33,492 nt of DNA, from NCBI GenBank assembly GCA_947630795.1, contig CANRJC010000017.1, forward strand, positions 1 through 33,492. Direction: 5' to 3'. Below are positions 7,451-15,686 of this stretch, one piece after another. The first letter of the stretch is position 1, and each line of letters opens with the position of its first letter. The position numbers were made by a program, and so were the translations under genes. Below the pieces are notes generated by a model. The model saw nothing but the letters and a program-made list of their open reading frames with translations, made no database searches and was not told where the DNA came from. The DNA comes from an uncultured Phascolarctobacterium sp. Its GTDB lineage: Bacteria > Bacillota > Negativicutes > Acidaminococcales > Acidaminococcaceae.

Positions 7451-8407
7451 CTATCCTCCAACTTCCGCCAAAGAGAAGGGGGCCGGAGCCGCGGCAAGAT
7501 CATGGCCCTGCGGTTTTGTTGCGCTCACCTTTTTTATGCAGGCGACTATCTCTTCATCCTCTGCTCCTTGCAGCAGCAGCTCTCTCAAGTCGGTGTACTG
7601 CCGATGATAGAGGCAGCCGTAGAGGCGGCCCCGGCAGTCCAAACGCAGGCGATCGCAACGGGAACAGAAATTATCGCTCAACGCTTCGATGAGACCGATG
7701 CAGCTTGCGGACTCTCCCTTTTTCGCTTCATAGTAGCGGGCCGGGCCCTTGCCGAAAAGGGCAGCATCCAGCGGCCTCAAACTGTAGCCTAAAGAAGTCA
7801 GCTGCTGCCGCAGCATTTTTCCCGTGGGGCCGCTGCTGCCGTCGTTGGCAGCAAGCGGCATCAACTCGATGAACCTGAGAGGCACAGCTCTGCTTGCGGC
7901 GTAACGAAGGAGCTCTTCCGTTTCTGCGGCAGTGAGATCGTCGAGGAGCACACAGTTCAATTTCAGCGGCAGGCGATATCTCAATGCTTCGTCTATCCCT
8001 TCAAGCACCTGAGGCAAAAGATCCCGCCCCGTCCACTTAAAAAAGCGTTTTCTATCCAACGTATCCAAGCTGACGTTGACGCTGTTTATCCCCGTTGCCG
8101 CCAAAGCGGAGGCGTGGGCTGCCAAATGGGTGCCGTTGGTGGTGAGCCCCAGCCTTTTGACCAAGGGGCGCAGCTCTTTTAAAAAGTCGATGCAACCTTC
8201 CCGCAAAAGAGGCTCGCCGCCGGTGACCCGCACCGTATCGATGCCGGCCTGCACGGCACAGCGGGCCAAATGCAAAAGCTCGGACAAAGTGAGCTCGTCT
8301 TTTGCAAAAGAGCAGGAACTGTCACGACAATAGCGGCAAAAAAGATCGCACTTTCGGGTGACGGAGAGGCGAAGATAAGTTGTCTTTCTGCCGAAACTTG
8401 CTTTCAT
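7451..8407 (-). CDS. moaA: GTP 3',8-cyclase (radical SAM)
   Basis: A 318-residue radical SAM enzyme that rearranges GTP at the start of molybdenum-cofactor synthesis. The SAM-cluster motif is C20-x3-C24-x2-C27 (CDLFCRYC). Further hallmarks are TGGEPLLR, VSLDTLD, and the second cluster motif near NFCSRCDRLRLDCRGRLYGCL, which binds the 4Fe-4S cluster contacting GTP. The protein ends in the Gly-Gly tail needed for catalysis in this family. The ATG at 8407 has a modest GAAGAGAG ribosome binding site. Confidence 0.95.
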   Translation of the reverse strand: MKASFGRKTTYLRLSVTRKCDLFCRYCRDSSCSFAKDELTLSELLHLARCAVQAGIDTVRVTGGEPLLREGCIDFLKELRPLVKRLGLTTNGTHLAAHASALAATGINSVNVSLDTLDRKRFFKWTGRDLLPQVLEGIDEALRYRLPLKLNCVLLDDLTAAETEELLRYAASRAVPLRFIELMPLAANDGSSGPTGKMLRQQLTSLGYSLRPLDAALFGKGPARYYEAKKGESASCIGLIEALSDNFCSRCDRLRLDCRGRLYGCLYHRQYTDLRELLLQGAEDEEIVACIKKVSATKPQGHDLAAAPAPFSLAEVGG

Positions 8408-8455
8408 GAACTCTCTTCTTTCAAAATTTTCTTACTTTAAATATATGAACGCCTC

Positions 8456-8483
8456 ACCGTTTCTCTCACCACAGAGAAACGGT
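8456..8483. promoter_or_regulatory. 10-bp perfect inverted repeat upstream of moaA
   Basis: ACCGTTTCTC (8456-8465) and GAGAAACGGT (8474-8483) are perfect inverted repeats around an 8-base spacer, about 50 bases before the moaA start. The minus side lacks a T run, so it is not a simple terminator. It may be an operator (a ModE-type regulator is encoded nearby) or a leader hairpin. Confidence 0.5.
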
Positions 8484-8485
8484 CG

Positions 8486-8530
8486 GGAAAAATACTGCCT
8501 TCTCTTGAAAAATTTTTCACAAGAAGGCAG
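8486..8530 (-). terminator. Terminator of the molybdenum hydroxylase operon
   Basis: A long hairpin (CTGCCTTCT / AGAAGGCAG arms, 8495-8530, with an AT-rich upper part) is followed on the minus strand by TATTTTT. It lies just after the stop of the Mo-binding subunit. Confidence 0.7.
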
Positions 8531-8536
8531 AAAGTT

Positions 8537-10822
8537 TTACATTTTTAAGCGTGCGGCAGCCATAGCCACTTGTTCGGGAGTGACAGGCAATTCGTAAAAA
8601 CGGGTGCCTACGGCGTTGGCTATCGCGGCGGCGATGGCCGGCCCCGGCGTGTTGATCACCAATTCGCCGATGGATTTGGCGCCGAAAGGTCCGCTCTTTT
8701 CGTAGCTGGGCTCGAAGACCACCGTGAGGCGGCCGTTGTCCAAACGGCTGGGGATCTTGTATTGCATCAAAGAATTTTCGTAGACCCGGCCGTCGGGAGC
8801 ATAGGTGACGTTCTCGCTGAGGGCCATGCCGATGCCCTGCACGATGCCTCCCTCGGTCTGCACCCGTGCCAGATTGGGATTGATGCAGGTGCCGCAGTCC
8901 ACCACGCCGTAATAATGCACGGGCCTCACTTCTCCCGTCTCCGTGTCGATATCCACTTCCGCCACGCCCACCATGAAAGGCGGCGGCGAAGCCGTCGACT
9001 TGGTGCTGGCCGTCACATCGAGAGCCACATCGTTGCCCGATTGGGAGGCCACGGCGAGTTCGGCGAGTGTCAGAGCGCCGCTGTCGTCGATCTTCGCCGC
9101 TTTTTTCCCGTCGAAGACGATCTCTTCTGGCTCGCACTTTAAAAGTTTTGCCGCTAAAAGCCCAAGGCGGCGGCGTAACTCTGTGGCCGCCTGATAGACG
9201 GCCTGACCGGTGAGATAGGTGGTGCTGGAAGCATAGGAGCCGCTGTCGTAGGGAGAAGCGTCGGTGTCGACGCCGAAAACGCTGACGGCGTCCAAGTCGC
9301 ACTCCAACACTTCTGCGGCGATCTGGGCCAAGATGGTGTCGCAGCCGGTGCCCATGTCGGAAGCGCCGATGAGGAGGTTATAGGTCCCCTCGTCGCCCAA
9401 CTTTATGGTGGCTCCTCCCACGTCCAGATAGGGGATGGCCGAACCTTGCATGGCCATGGCCATGCCCAAGGCCCGCACTTTGCCGTTCTTTAATTTGCGG
9501 CAGAGCCCCTTCTCTTCCCAGCCGCTCAGCTCTTTGGCCCGCATAAGACAGCGGTCCAAGGCGCAGCTGGTGTTGGTCTCGCCGTAATAAGAAGGCAGGT
9601 AGTCGCCTTCGTGGATGATATTTTTCTCCCGCAAAAGAAAGGCGTCCATCTTTAAAAGAGCAGCCAGTTCGTTGACGGCGCTCTCCACCGCGAACATCCC
9701 CTGAGGCGCGCCGTAACCTCGGTAGGCACCGGCAGGCATATTGTTGGTGTAGACCACGTCGGAGACGAAGCGGTAGCTTTCGGTGCGGTACAAGGTGATG
9801 GGCTTATGCCCCGTCAGATCCACCGTCGTGGGCCCGTGGTCGCCGTAGGCCCCGGTGTTGGATACGGCATACATATCGATGCCCCGGATGCGGCCGTCCT
9901 TCATGGCTCCCAACCGCACCCGCATGTGGGTCTCGTGGCGGGGACTGGAGGCGGTCATGCATTCGTAGCGGGAAAAAACTATTTTGCTGGGCTTTTTGGT
10001 CAGCCACGTCACCAAAGCGGGATATACTTCGCTGACGCAGGTCTGCTTGGCCCCGAAGCCGCCGCCGATGCGGGGCTTGATCACCCGCACCTTGCTCTTG
10101 GGGATGCCCAAGGCCAAGGCGACGATGCGCCGCACGTGGAAGGGCACCTGAGTGGCGCTGGTGATCACCAAGCGGCCGTAGGTGTCGATGGTGCAGAAGG
10201 TGCGGTAGGTCTCCATCATGCACTGCTGCACCGCCTTGGTGTGGTAAGTCCTGTCCAAAACGATGTCGCAAGCGGCCAAAGTAGCTTCTATATCTCCGGC
10301 GCTGCTTTCGGCGTGGGCGCAGAGATTGCGTTTGTTGTCGGCCCCCACCGGGCAGAGAGCTTCCCAATTTTCTTCGGGATGGACGATGATCTTGTTATCT
10401 TTGGCCGCAGTGGGATCCAACAGAGGCTCCAGCACTTCGTACTCGACTTTGATAAGAGCGAGGGCCTTTTCCACGGCAGCTTCGCTGCGGCCGGCCACGA
10501 CGGCCACCGGGTCTCCCACATAGCGCAGCCGCCGATCGAGGATGAGGTGATCGTGAGGGCTAGGCTCCGGGTAGGTCTGCCCCGCCAAAGTGAAGCGTTT
10601 GGCATCGGCGGGCAGGTCTTCCCACGTATAAACGGCTTCGATGTCGGGGATGAGGAGAGCCGCTTTTTTATTTATGCTTTTCACTATGGCGCTGGCGTGA
10701 GGCGACCTCAGCAGGCGGACGATGAGGCAGTCTTTGGGCGCCAGATCGTCGGTATAGACAGGCTGCCCCGTCAAAAGCTGCAGCGCATCTTTTTTCGGCA
10801 CGGAGGTGTTGACGATCTTCAT
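8537..10822 (-). CDS. Xanthine dehydrogenase family, molybdenum-cofactor-binding subunit
   Basis: A 761-residue catalytic subunit of a molybdenum hydroxylase, which inserts oxygen from water into purines, aldehydes or N-heterocycles. The N-terminal aldehyde-oxidase/xanthine-dehydrogenase hammerhead domain is followed by Moco-binding blocks: IGGGFGAKQ near residue 250, AGAYRGYGAPQG near 365, QGSAIPYLDVGG, GSYASSTTYLTGQA, and VQGIGMALSENV near 660, carrying the catalytic Glu. The ATG at 10822 overlaps the 2Fe-2S subunit stop as ATGA; the open frame extends further only by reading into that gene. The substrate is not proven, but the adjoining NCS2 permease favours a purine. Confidence 0.93.
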   Translation of the reverse strand: MKIVNTSVPKKDALQLLTGQPVYTDDLAPKDCLIVRLLRSPHASAIVKSINKKAALLIPDIEAVYTWEDLPADAKRFTLAGQTYPEPSPHDHLILDRRLRYVGDPVAVVAGRSEAAVEKALALIKVEYEVLEPLLDPTAAKDNKIIVHPEENWEALCPVGADNKRNLCAHAESSAGDIEATLAACDIVLDRTYHTKAVQQCMMETYRTFCTIDTYGRLVITSATQVPFHVRRIVALALGIPKSKVRVIKPRIGGGFGAKQTCVSEVYPALVTWLTKKPSKIVFSRYECMTASSPRHETHMRVRLGAMKDGRIRGIDMYAVSNTGAYGDHGPTTVDLTGHKPITLYRTESYRFVSDVVYTNNMPAGAYRGYGAPQGMFAVESAVNELAALLKMDAFLLREKNIIHEGDYLPSYYGETNTSCALDRCLMRAKELSGWEEKGLCRKLKNGKVRALGMAMAMQGSAIPYLDVGGATIKLGDEGTYNLLIGASDMGTGCDTILAQIAAEVLECDLDAVSVFGVDTDASPYDSGSYASSTTYLTGQAVYQAATELRRRLGLLAAKLLKCEPEEIVFDGKKAAKIDDSGALTLAELAVASQSGNDVALDVTASTKSTASPPPFMVGVAEVDIDTETGEVRPVHYYGVVDCGTCINPNLARVQTEGGIVQGIGMALSENVTYAPDGRVYENSLMQYKIPSRLDNGRLTVVFEPSYEKSGPFGAKSIGELVINTPGPAIAAAIANAVGTRFYELPVTPEQVAMAAARLKM

Positions 10823-11292
10823 TGTGCGCCTCCTCTTTTCTTTTTGCGCCACTCTATGAAGGCGAGGATGCCCCGCAGCTGCCCTTCGTAGCCGGAGCAG
10901 CGGCAGAGATTTCCCGCCAGGTAGGCTCTTATCTCCTCCACTGTCGGCTCTTCTTTTTCTCTTAAAAGAGCGATGGCGTTCATCATGAAACCGGGGTTGC
11001 AGAAACCGCACTGCTCAGCTCCCTGGGCGGCGATGAAAGTCGCCAGCTCTTCCGCTTCCTGCCGCAGTCCTTCCAAGGTGGTCACTCTTCTCCCCTGAAC
11101 TCTTGCTGCCAAGATGGAACAGGAGAGCACCGGCACGTCGTCCAAAAATACGGTGCAAAGGCCGCAATTGCTCGTTTCACAGCCCCGCTTCACGCTGCAG
11201 CAGCCTTCGCCTCGCAAAAAGTCCAGCAGCAAAACGCCGGGCTCGATGAGGCGGCTCATCTTTTTTCCGTTAAGAGTCAGCGTCAGCTCCAC
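10819..11292 (-). CDS. Xanthine dehydrogenase family, 2Fe-2S subunit
   Basis: A 157-residue iron-sulfur subunit that passes electrons from the Mo centre to FAD. Eight cysteines define the family's two clusters: plant-type C38-C43-C46-C58 in the N-terminal half and C95-C98-C130-C132 (QCGFC, NLCRC) in the helical half. A GTG start at 11292 is chosen because GGAGG lies six bases upstream and the protein then opens VELTLTLNGK, as in relatives. The first codons overlap the end of the FAD subunit by 23 bases, and the stop overlaps the Mo subunit start, showing tight co-expression. Confidence 0.93.
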   Translation of the reverse strand: MELTLTLNGKKMSRLIEPGVLLLDFLRGEGCCSVKRGCETSNCGLCTVFLDDVPVLSCSILAARVQGRRVTTLEGLRQEAEELATFIAAQGAEQCGFCNPGFMMNAIALLREKEEPTVEEIRAYLAGNLCRCSGYEGQLRGILAFIEWRKKKRGGAQ

Positions 11293-12091
11293 AGCCGTCC
11301 TCCTTCCTAAAGCAATCCCGCAGAGCACGGGCGCACAGCACTTGCACCAAATGAGTGCGGTAGGCGGCGCTGCCCCGAGTGTTGCTGCCTGTGGGCACCG
11401 TTGTCGCCGCATGATGTGCGATCTCTTCTATCTCTTCTTCATCGAGCCTGCGCCCCGCATATTTTTCTAAGCCCGAGAGCAGCAGGGCCTTACCGGGCCG
11501 AGCCCCCACGGCGATCTGCAAAGCGTCGCTTTTCACTGCGCAGGCACAGGTCAAAAGAGGAAAGTCCGTCTTGGTGAGGCGGGCGGAGCGATAGGCAACG
11601 GCCAAAGGCGCAGCCTTAGGCAAAAGAAGATGAGTGATGATATCGCGGTCGTAGGGCAGAGCCGCATAGTCCCGCAAAGGCACCCTTCCCCGTTTGTATA
11701 AGCACACCTCAGCGTCCAGCGCCAAGAAAAGAGTGAGCACATCGCTGAAGCCGAAGCGGCCGTAGATGCTGCCGCCTAAAGTAGCCAAGTTGCGAAATTG
11801 CACGCCTACGATGCGGCCCACCGCTTCGCGAAAAGCGCCGCCCCCGTAAGTTTGCAATTTTTCGTCCAGCTCTATTTGCCTTAAGGTCACCATGGCCCCC
11901 AGGCGCAGCCCTTCGTTTGTTTCTTCTATTTTGTCGAGGCCCAGGCCGCCGATGTCGATGGCCGTCTGCACAGAGTTGCGGCTCAGCTTCAGCCACAGCA
12001 TGCCTCCCAAGAGGCGGTTGCCTCGTTTTTGGTTCAGCTGATAGGCTTCTTCCAAAGTGGCCGCTCTTTTGTAGTCTCGGATGCCGATCAT
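11270..12091 (-). CDS. Xanthine dehydrogenase family, FAD-binding subunit
   Basis: A 273-residue flavoprotein subunit (CoxM/XdhB type) that accepts electrons from the 2Fe-2S subunit. Visible features are the FAD-binding LLGGMLWLKL stretch, DIGGLGLDKI, LGAMVTLRQIE, and the second FAD motif near VQFRNLATLGGSIYGRF, followed by the C-terminal domain. Start at 12091 chosen for GGAGG six bases upstream; an ATG 15 bases earlier would overlap that site. It is the first gene of the three-subunit operon. Confidence 0.92.
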   Translation of the reverse strand: MIGIRDYKRAATLEEAYQLNQKRGNRLLGGMLWLKLSRNSVQTAIDIGGLGLDKIEETNEGLRLGAMVTLRQIELDEKLQTYGGGAFREAVGRIVGVQFRNLATLGGSIYGRFGFSDVLTLFLALDAEVCLYKRGRVPLRDYAALPYDRDIITHLLLPKAAPLAVAYRSARLTKTDFPLLTCACAVKSDALQIAVGARPGKALLLSGLEKYAGRRLDEEEIEEIAHHAATTVPTGSNTRGSAAYRTHLVQVLCARALRDCFRKEDGCGADADS

Positions 12092-12106
12092 GGTCCGCCT
12101 CCGCAT

Positions 12107-12251
12107 TTTTATAGTGGATCTTTTTTCTGCTCTCTAGTATATCATAGGTCGGGCGGCTAGACCAGAGGCTGCAGGAAAATCAGCTTGCAGGCTCAACCGT
12201 CATGTTTTAAAATAAATCTTGAAGGAAAAACTTCTCCACGTGAGGCTCTCG
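12107..12251. promoter_or_regulatory. Divergent control region, hydroxylase operon / MocA-like gene
   Basis: The gap contains a minus-strand TATACT (-10-like, 12136-12141) for the hydroxylase operon, with no good -35. It also has an inverted repeat with one mismatch: GAGGCTGCA at 12165-12173 and TGCAGGCTC at 12186-12194. The repeat lies between the divergent genes and could bind a shared regulator. Confidence 0.45.
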
Positions 12252-12869
12252 ATGAAAAATTTTTCCGGCGCTGACTTAAAACGCATAGCCTGCATCATTT
12301 TGGCTTCCGGCAGCGGCCGCCGCTTCGGCGGCAACAAGCTGACGGCCGAGCTCTGCGGACGGCCTCTTATTTCTTATATCATAGAAGCGACTTCTCTTTT
12401 CCCCTGCCGCACGGCGACGACAAGAAGCGTCGAGGTAGCCGAGCTGTGCCGAAAAGCCTCTCTCCCCTGCGTTTTACATAACGGACCTTTTCTCAACGAC
12501 AGCATCGCTTTGGGCACGAAGGCCGCCTTAAAATATTTCGGTCCGGATCTTGCGGGCTTTCTCTTTTGCCAAGGGGATCAGCCTTTTTTGCACAGCGAGA
12601 CTTTATTGCGCCTCTGTTGGGCTTTTTTGCGTGAGCCTTCATGCATCCATCGTCTTTCTTATCAAGGCGAGGCCGCGAGCCCCGTCCTCTTCCCCGCCGC
12701 CTTCGCCAAAAATTTACAAGAGCTGCCTCGTGATGAGGGCGGCAGTTTCCTCATAAAAAAATATCCCGAGCTGCTGCGTTATACAGAAGCTCGGGAGAAG
12801 ATAGAACTCATCGATATCGACACGCTTGCCGATCTTTCGCGTTATCAAAATAAATTTAAGAAGAGCTGA
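12252..12869 (+). CDS. mocA: MocA-like molybdenum cofactor cytidylyltransferase
   Basis: A 205-residue NTP-transferase of the MobA/MocA group. MocA joins CMP to Moco, giving the cytosine dinucleotide form used by many molybdenum hydroxylases. The nucleotide-binding loop is CIILASGSGRRFGGNKL; the metal-binding motif appears as FCQGDQPFL (GDQP in place of GDMP), and EGGSFLIKKYP closes the C-terminal part. The ATG at 12252 is preferred, with GAGG seven bases upstream; a TTG at 12219 is less likely. Its position, divergent from the hydroxylase operon, supports a role in maturing that enzyme. MobA-type guanylyl transfer cannot be excluded by sequence alone. Confidence 0.82.
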   Translation: MKNFSGADLKRIACIILASGSGRRFGGNKLTAELCGRPLISYIIEATSLFPCRTATTRSVEVAELCRKASLPCVLHNGPFLNDSIALGTKAALKYFGPDLAGFLFCQGDQPFLHSETLLRLCWAFLREPSCIHRLSYQGEAASPVLFPAAFAKNLQELPRDEGGSFLIKKYPELLRYTEAREKIELIDIDTLADLSRYQNKFKKS

Positions 12870-12873
12870 CTCG

Positions 12874-12896
12874 GCGAAGTGATATTTTTACTTCGC
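12874..12896. terminator. Hairpin between convergent mocA-like and permease genes
   Basis: GCGAAGT (12874-12880) pairs with ACTTCGC (12890-12896) around an AT-rich loop that contains T5. The hairpin overlaps the stop codon of the permease gene. It may be a weak shared terminator. Confidence 0.4.
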
Positions 12897-14291
12897 TTCT
12901 TCTTTATCTGCGGGGAGCACGATGTTCAGCAAGATGGCCACTACTGCTGCCGGCACGATGCCGCTGCCGCCGAAGATCAGGTTCACGAACATGGGAGCAT
13001 GAGCCAAGATGCGGGGAGTGGCGCCCATGCCGTAGCCTACGCCCAAAGCTACTGCCACGATGGTGAGGCTGCGGGCGGTGAGGGGGCCCTTAGTGATGAG
13101 CATGATGCCGCTGACCACGATGCTGGAGAACATCATCACCGCAGCGCCGCCCAAAACCGATTGAGGCATGATGGAGATGAGGGCGCCCAGTTTGGGGATG
13201 AGGCCGCACAGCACCAAGAAGACGGCGCCGGTGGCCAAAGCGAAGCGGTTCACGATCTTGGTCATGGTGACAAGGCCTACGTTCTGGCTGAAAGAAGTGT
13301 TGGGCAGCACGCCGAAAATGGCGGCGAAGGTGGAGCCCCAGCCGTCGCAGATGACGCCGCCGGACAATTCTTTATCGGTGGCTTCTCTGTTCATGCCGCC
13401 TTCCATAACGCCGGAGATGTCGCCCACCGTCTCTACCGCCGTCACGATGAACATGATGCCTACCGGCACGATGGCCCGCATGTCCCACACGATATCTACC
13501 GGCAAGAGCGTGGGCACTGCGATCCACGAATCTTGGGCCACCTTATCCCAGTTCAGCACCCAGGCCTTCACGTATTCCGTGCCGCCGGCCACGCCCGTGG
13601 TGGGCAGGACGAAGCCCATGATGAAGGCTACTATGTAGCCGGCCACGATGCCGAAGAGGATGGCCGCATTGCTGACGATGCCCTTGCCCCAGTGTTTGCA
13701 GAACAGGATGACGCAGAGGACGAAGAGGCCCAGGCCGATGTTCTCCATGCTGCCGAAGTCTTTGGCCGCTACGCCGCCGCCGAAAGAATTGATGCCCACG
13801 GAGATGAGAGAGAGGCCGATGGACAGCACTACGGTGCCGGTGACGATGGAGGGGAAGAAGCGGCGCAGGGGTTTAAGGAAGAAGCCCAGCACACCTTCGA
13901 AGAGGCCGCCGATGATGGAGGCACCCATCATGGCTCCGTAGGTCACCACGCCGCTGCCCATAGTCTTGGCCACACCGCTGAAGACGCCGATGAAGCCGCT
14001 GCTGGTACCCATGATGATGGGCACCTTGCCGCCGCAGGGGCCGATGGCGTAAAGCTGCACCAGTGTTACCAAGCCGGCGATGATCATGGCGTTTTGCAGC
14101 AGTTCGATCTGCAGATCGGCCAAGTCGCTGCCGCCGGTGATGCCGCAGGCACCGGTGATGATGAGAAGAGGGGTGAGATTGCCTACGAACATGGCCAGCA
14201 CGTGCTGCAGGCCCAAAGGCAGAGCCTGAGCCAGGCTCATCTTGCCGTAATAATCGTAGGCCGCCCCGGATATTTTTTTGTCGTCGTTCAT
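12888..14291 (-). CDS. NCS2 family xanthine/uric acid permease
   Basis: A 467-residue membrane transporter of the nucleobase:cation symporter-2 family, which imports xanthine, urate or uracil with H+ or Na+. It has the N-terminal LPLGLQHVLAMFVGNLTPLLI signature, a GTSSGFIGVFSG block, the TAVETVGDISGVMEGG region that carries the substrate-binding Glu, and ALISIMPQSVLGGAAVMMF. Start at 14291 chosen for GGAGG six bases upstream. Xanthine/urate is favoured over uracil because of the neighbouring molybdenum hydroxylase and the overall similarity, but this is inference. Confidence 0.9.
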   Translation of the reverse strand: MNDDKKISGAAYDYYGKMSLAQALPLGLQHVLAMFVGNLTPLLIITGACGITGGSDLADLQIELLQNAMIIAGLVTLVQLYAIGPCGGKVPIIMGTSSGFIGVFSGVAKTMGSGVVTYGAMMGASIIGGLFEGVLGFFLKPLRRFFPSIVTGTVVLSIGLSLISVGINSFGGGVAAKDFGSMENIGLGLFVLCVILFCKHWGKGIVSNAAILFGIVAGYIVAFIMGFVLPTTGVAGGTEYVKAWVLNWDKVAQDSWIAVPTLLPVDIVWDMRAIVPVGIMFIVTAVETVGDISGVMEGGMNREATDKELSGGVICDGWGSTFAAIFGVLPNTSFSQNVGLVTMTKIVNRFALATGAVFLVLCGLIPKLGALISIMPQSVLGGAAVMMFSSIVVSGIMLITKGPLTARSLTIVAVALGVGYGMGATPRILAHAPMFVNLIFGGSGIVPAAVVAILLNIVLPADKEEAK

Positions 14292-14321
14292 GAGCATCCT
14301 CCTCACAAAAGTGATGTCTAA

Positions 14322-14350
14322 AGTTTATTACAGAATGTGGGAAAATACAA
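14322..14350 (-). promoter_or_regulatory. Candidate promoter of the permease gene
   Basis: On the minus strand, TTGTAT (14345-14350) and TAAACT (14322-14327) are spaced by 17 bases, giving a short leader of about 25 bases. The leader is too short for a purine riboswitch. Confidence 0.5.
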
Positions 14351-14421
14351 GGCTTTCAAGGTGCTCAGTCGGAAATTTTCGCCAAAAAGATGTGAGGCGG
14401 AAGATCTTGGGAAAATTTCCG

Positions 14422-14455
14422 CAAAAAAATAAGACACCGGTAAGGCACCGGTGCC
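14422..14455 (-). terminator. Terminator of the tRNA operon
   Basis: On the minus strand, GGCACCGG pairs with CCGGTGTC (one G-U pair), followed by TTATTTTTTT. It lies ten bases past the CCA end of tRNA-Arg. Confidence 0.85.
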
Positions 14456-14464
14456 TTTTCATTT

Positions 14465-14541
<77 letters not shown>

Positions 14542-14544
14542 CTA

Positions 14545-14618
14545 TGGAGCGGGCGATGGGAATCGAACCCACAACATCAGCTTGGAAGGCTGGAGTTTTA
14601 CCACTAAACTACGCCCGC
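14545..14618 (-). tRNA. tRNA-Gly(TCC)
   Basis: A 74-base tRNA with encoded CCA (14545-14547). The acceptor GCGGGCG pairs with CGCCCGC, the anticodon loop CTTCCAA gives TCC (GGA/GGG codons), and the T-loop is GTTCGATTC. It is separated from tRNA-Arg by three bases. Confidence 0.96.
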
Positions 14619-14667
14619 ATCTTTTTGCCCGCGGCCGCTCGTCTCACGGCGGGAGCCCCGAACTTTG

Positions 14668-14744
14668 TGGTCGGAGCGGCAGGATTTGAACCTGCGACCC
14701 CCTGCTCCCAAGGCAGGTGCTCTGCCAACCTGAGCCACGCCCCG
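14668..14744 (-). tRNA. tRNA-Pro(TGG)
   Basis: A 77-base tRNA with encoded CCA (14668-14670). The acceptor starts CGGGGCG, the anticodon loop CTTGGGA gives TGG (CCN codons), and the T-loop is GTTCAAATC. First gene of the three-tRNA operon. Confidence 0.96.
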
Positions 14745-14756
14745 AACAACAGTGTT

Positions 14757-14785
14757 ATTATATCTGTTTTTCGGCGGCAAGTCAA
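14757..14785 (-). promoter_or_regulatory. Strong promoter of the tRNA operon
   Basis: On the minus strand, TTGACT (14780-14785) and TATAAT (14757-14762) are separated by exactly 17 bases. Transcription would begin about six bases before tRNA-Pro. Confidence 0.85.
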
Positions 14786-14884
14786 GACCCGCGGTCTTTT
14801 AAAATGCCGCAAGAGCCCGAGCCTGCCCCGCTTTTTCGTTTATGCTCGCCGCACTTATATTAGGTAAGGATTCAGAAAGCGTCC

Positions 14885-15640
14885 TCAGCGAAAGCGGCAG
14901 CCTTCCTGCAGAGCGTCGGTGAAAACGGTGTCGGCGATGACCGCCTCTCTCAGATCTGTTTTATAAAGAGAAGCACGGCTGAAGTCCGCCTCGTCCAGCC
15001 GGGCCTGCCGCAGGTCGGCCCCGCTCAAACGAGCTTTGCTCAAATTTGCTTGCTCTAAGTCGGCGCTCCTCATAGAGGCCCCCGCCAGATCGGCCCCGAC
15101 GAAGACGGCGTGTTTAAGAGCCGCTTTTTCAAGCCACGCGAACGAGAGCTCTGCTCCCTCCCATTTGGAATAATCGGCGCTCACGCCCTCTAAGGCTGCT
15201 TCTTTTGCTTTACAATAACTTAAGTCGGCATTCAAAAATTTGGCGCCGCCCATTTGAGCCCGCTCTGATTTTGCTCCTCTTAAGTCGGCATTGGTGAAGT
15301 CGGCCTGCCGGGCCTCCGCCAGCCGCAGGTCTGCTCCCCTCAGGTCAGCCCCCCTCAGGCTCGTCTTAAAAAGAAAAGCCTGTGTGAAGATAGCTCCCCG
15401 CAACTTTGCCCCGTCTAGGCGGGCGCCGCTCAGCCTCGCTTCCGTGAAGTCGGCGCCCGTGAAGTCTCTTTCTTTCAGATCCATCCCGGAGAGGTCGGCC
15501 CCGGAGAGATCGGCACCGGGGCAGTCCAGCCCTGCTTGGGCCCGTTCTAAGGCGGCATTGTCGTAAGCTCCCGCCCGCAGGACGGGAGCCAAGCTGAAAA
15601 ACACTATCGTCAAAGCAAAAAGTTTGGAAGATATCTTCAT
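14885..15640 (-). CDS. Exported pentapeptide-repeat protein
   Basis: A 251-residue protein with an N-terminal signal peptide (hydrophobic stretch to about residue 23, cleavage likely near LRAGA) followed almost entirely by pentapeptide repeats of the A(D/N)Lxx type, for example GADLSGADLSGMDL and LRGADLRGADLRLA. These fold into a right-handed four-sided beta helix. The presence of a signal peptide argues for a cell-envelope or secreted location, unlike the cytoplasmic gyrase-protecting members. No catalytic domain is present and the role is unknown. Confidence 0.85.
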   Translation of the reverse strand: MKISSKLFALTIVFFSLAPVLRAGAYDNAALERAQAGLDCPGADLSGADLSGMDLKERDFTGADFTEARLSGARLDGAKLRGAIFTQAFLFKTSLRGADLRGADLRLAEARQADFTNADLRGAKSERAQMGGAKFLNADLSYCKAKEAALEGVSADYSKWEGAELSFAWLEKAALKHAVFVGADLAGASMRSADLEQANLSKARLSGADLRQARLDEADFSRASLYKTDLREAVIADTVFTDALQEGCRFR

Positions 15641-15686
15641 AGTTAGTCCCTCGCCGCTCTCGTAAAAATTTTACCTGAGCCTCGTC

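Noticed and set aside
7301-7792. Plus-strand open frames in the moaA-moaC gap
   Set aside because: They run antisense into moaA and their start region consists of the TTTTGCGA repeats; no ribosome binding site is convincing.
12879-14321. Long open frame on the plus strand opposite the NCS2 permease
   Set aside because: Its translation is a His/Asp/Gly-rich shadow with no family resemblance, while the minus-strand frame is a textbook permease with ribosome binding site.
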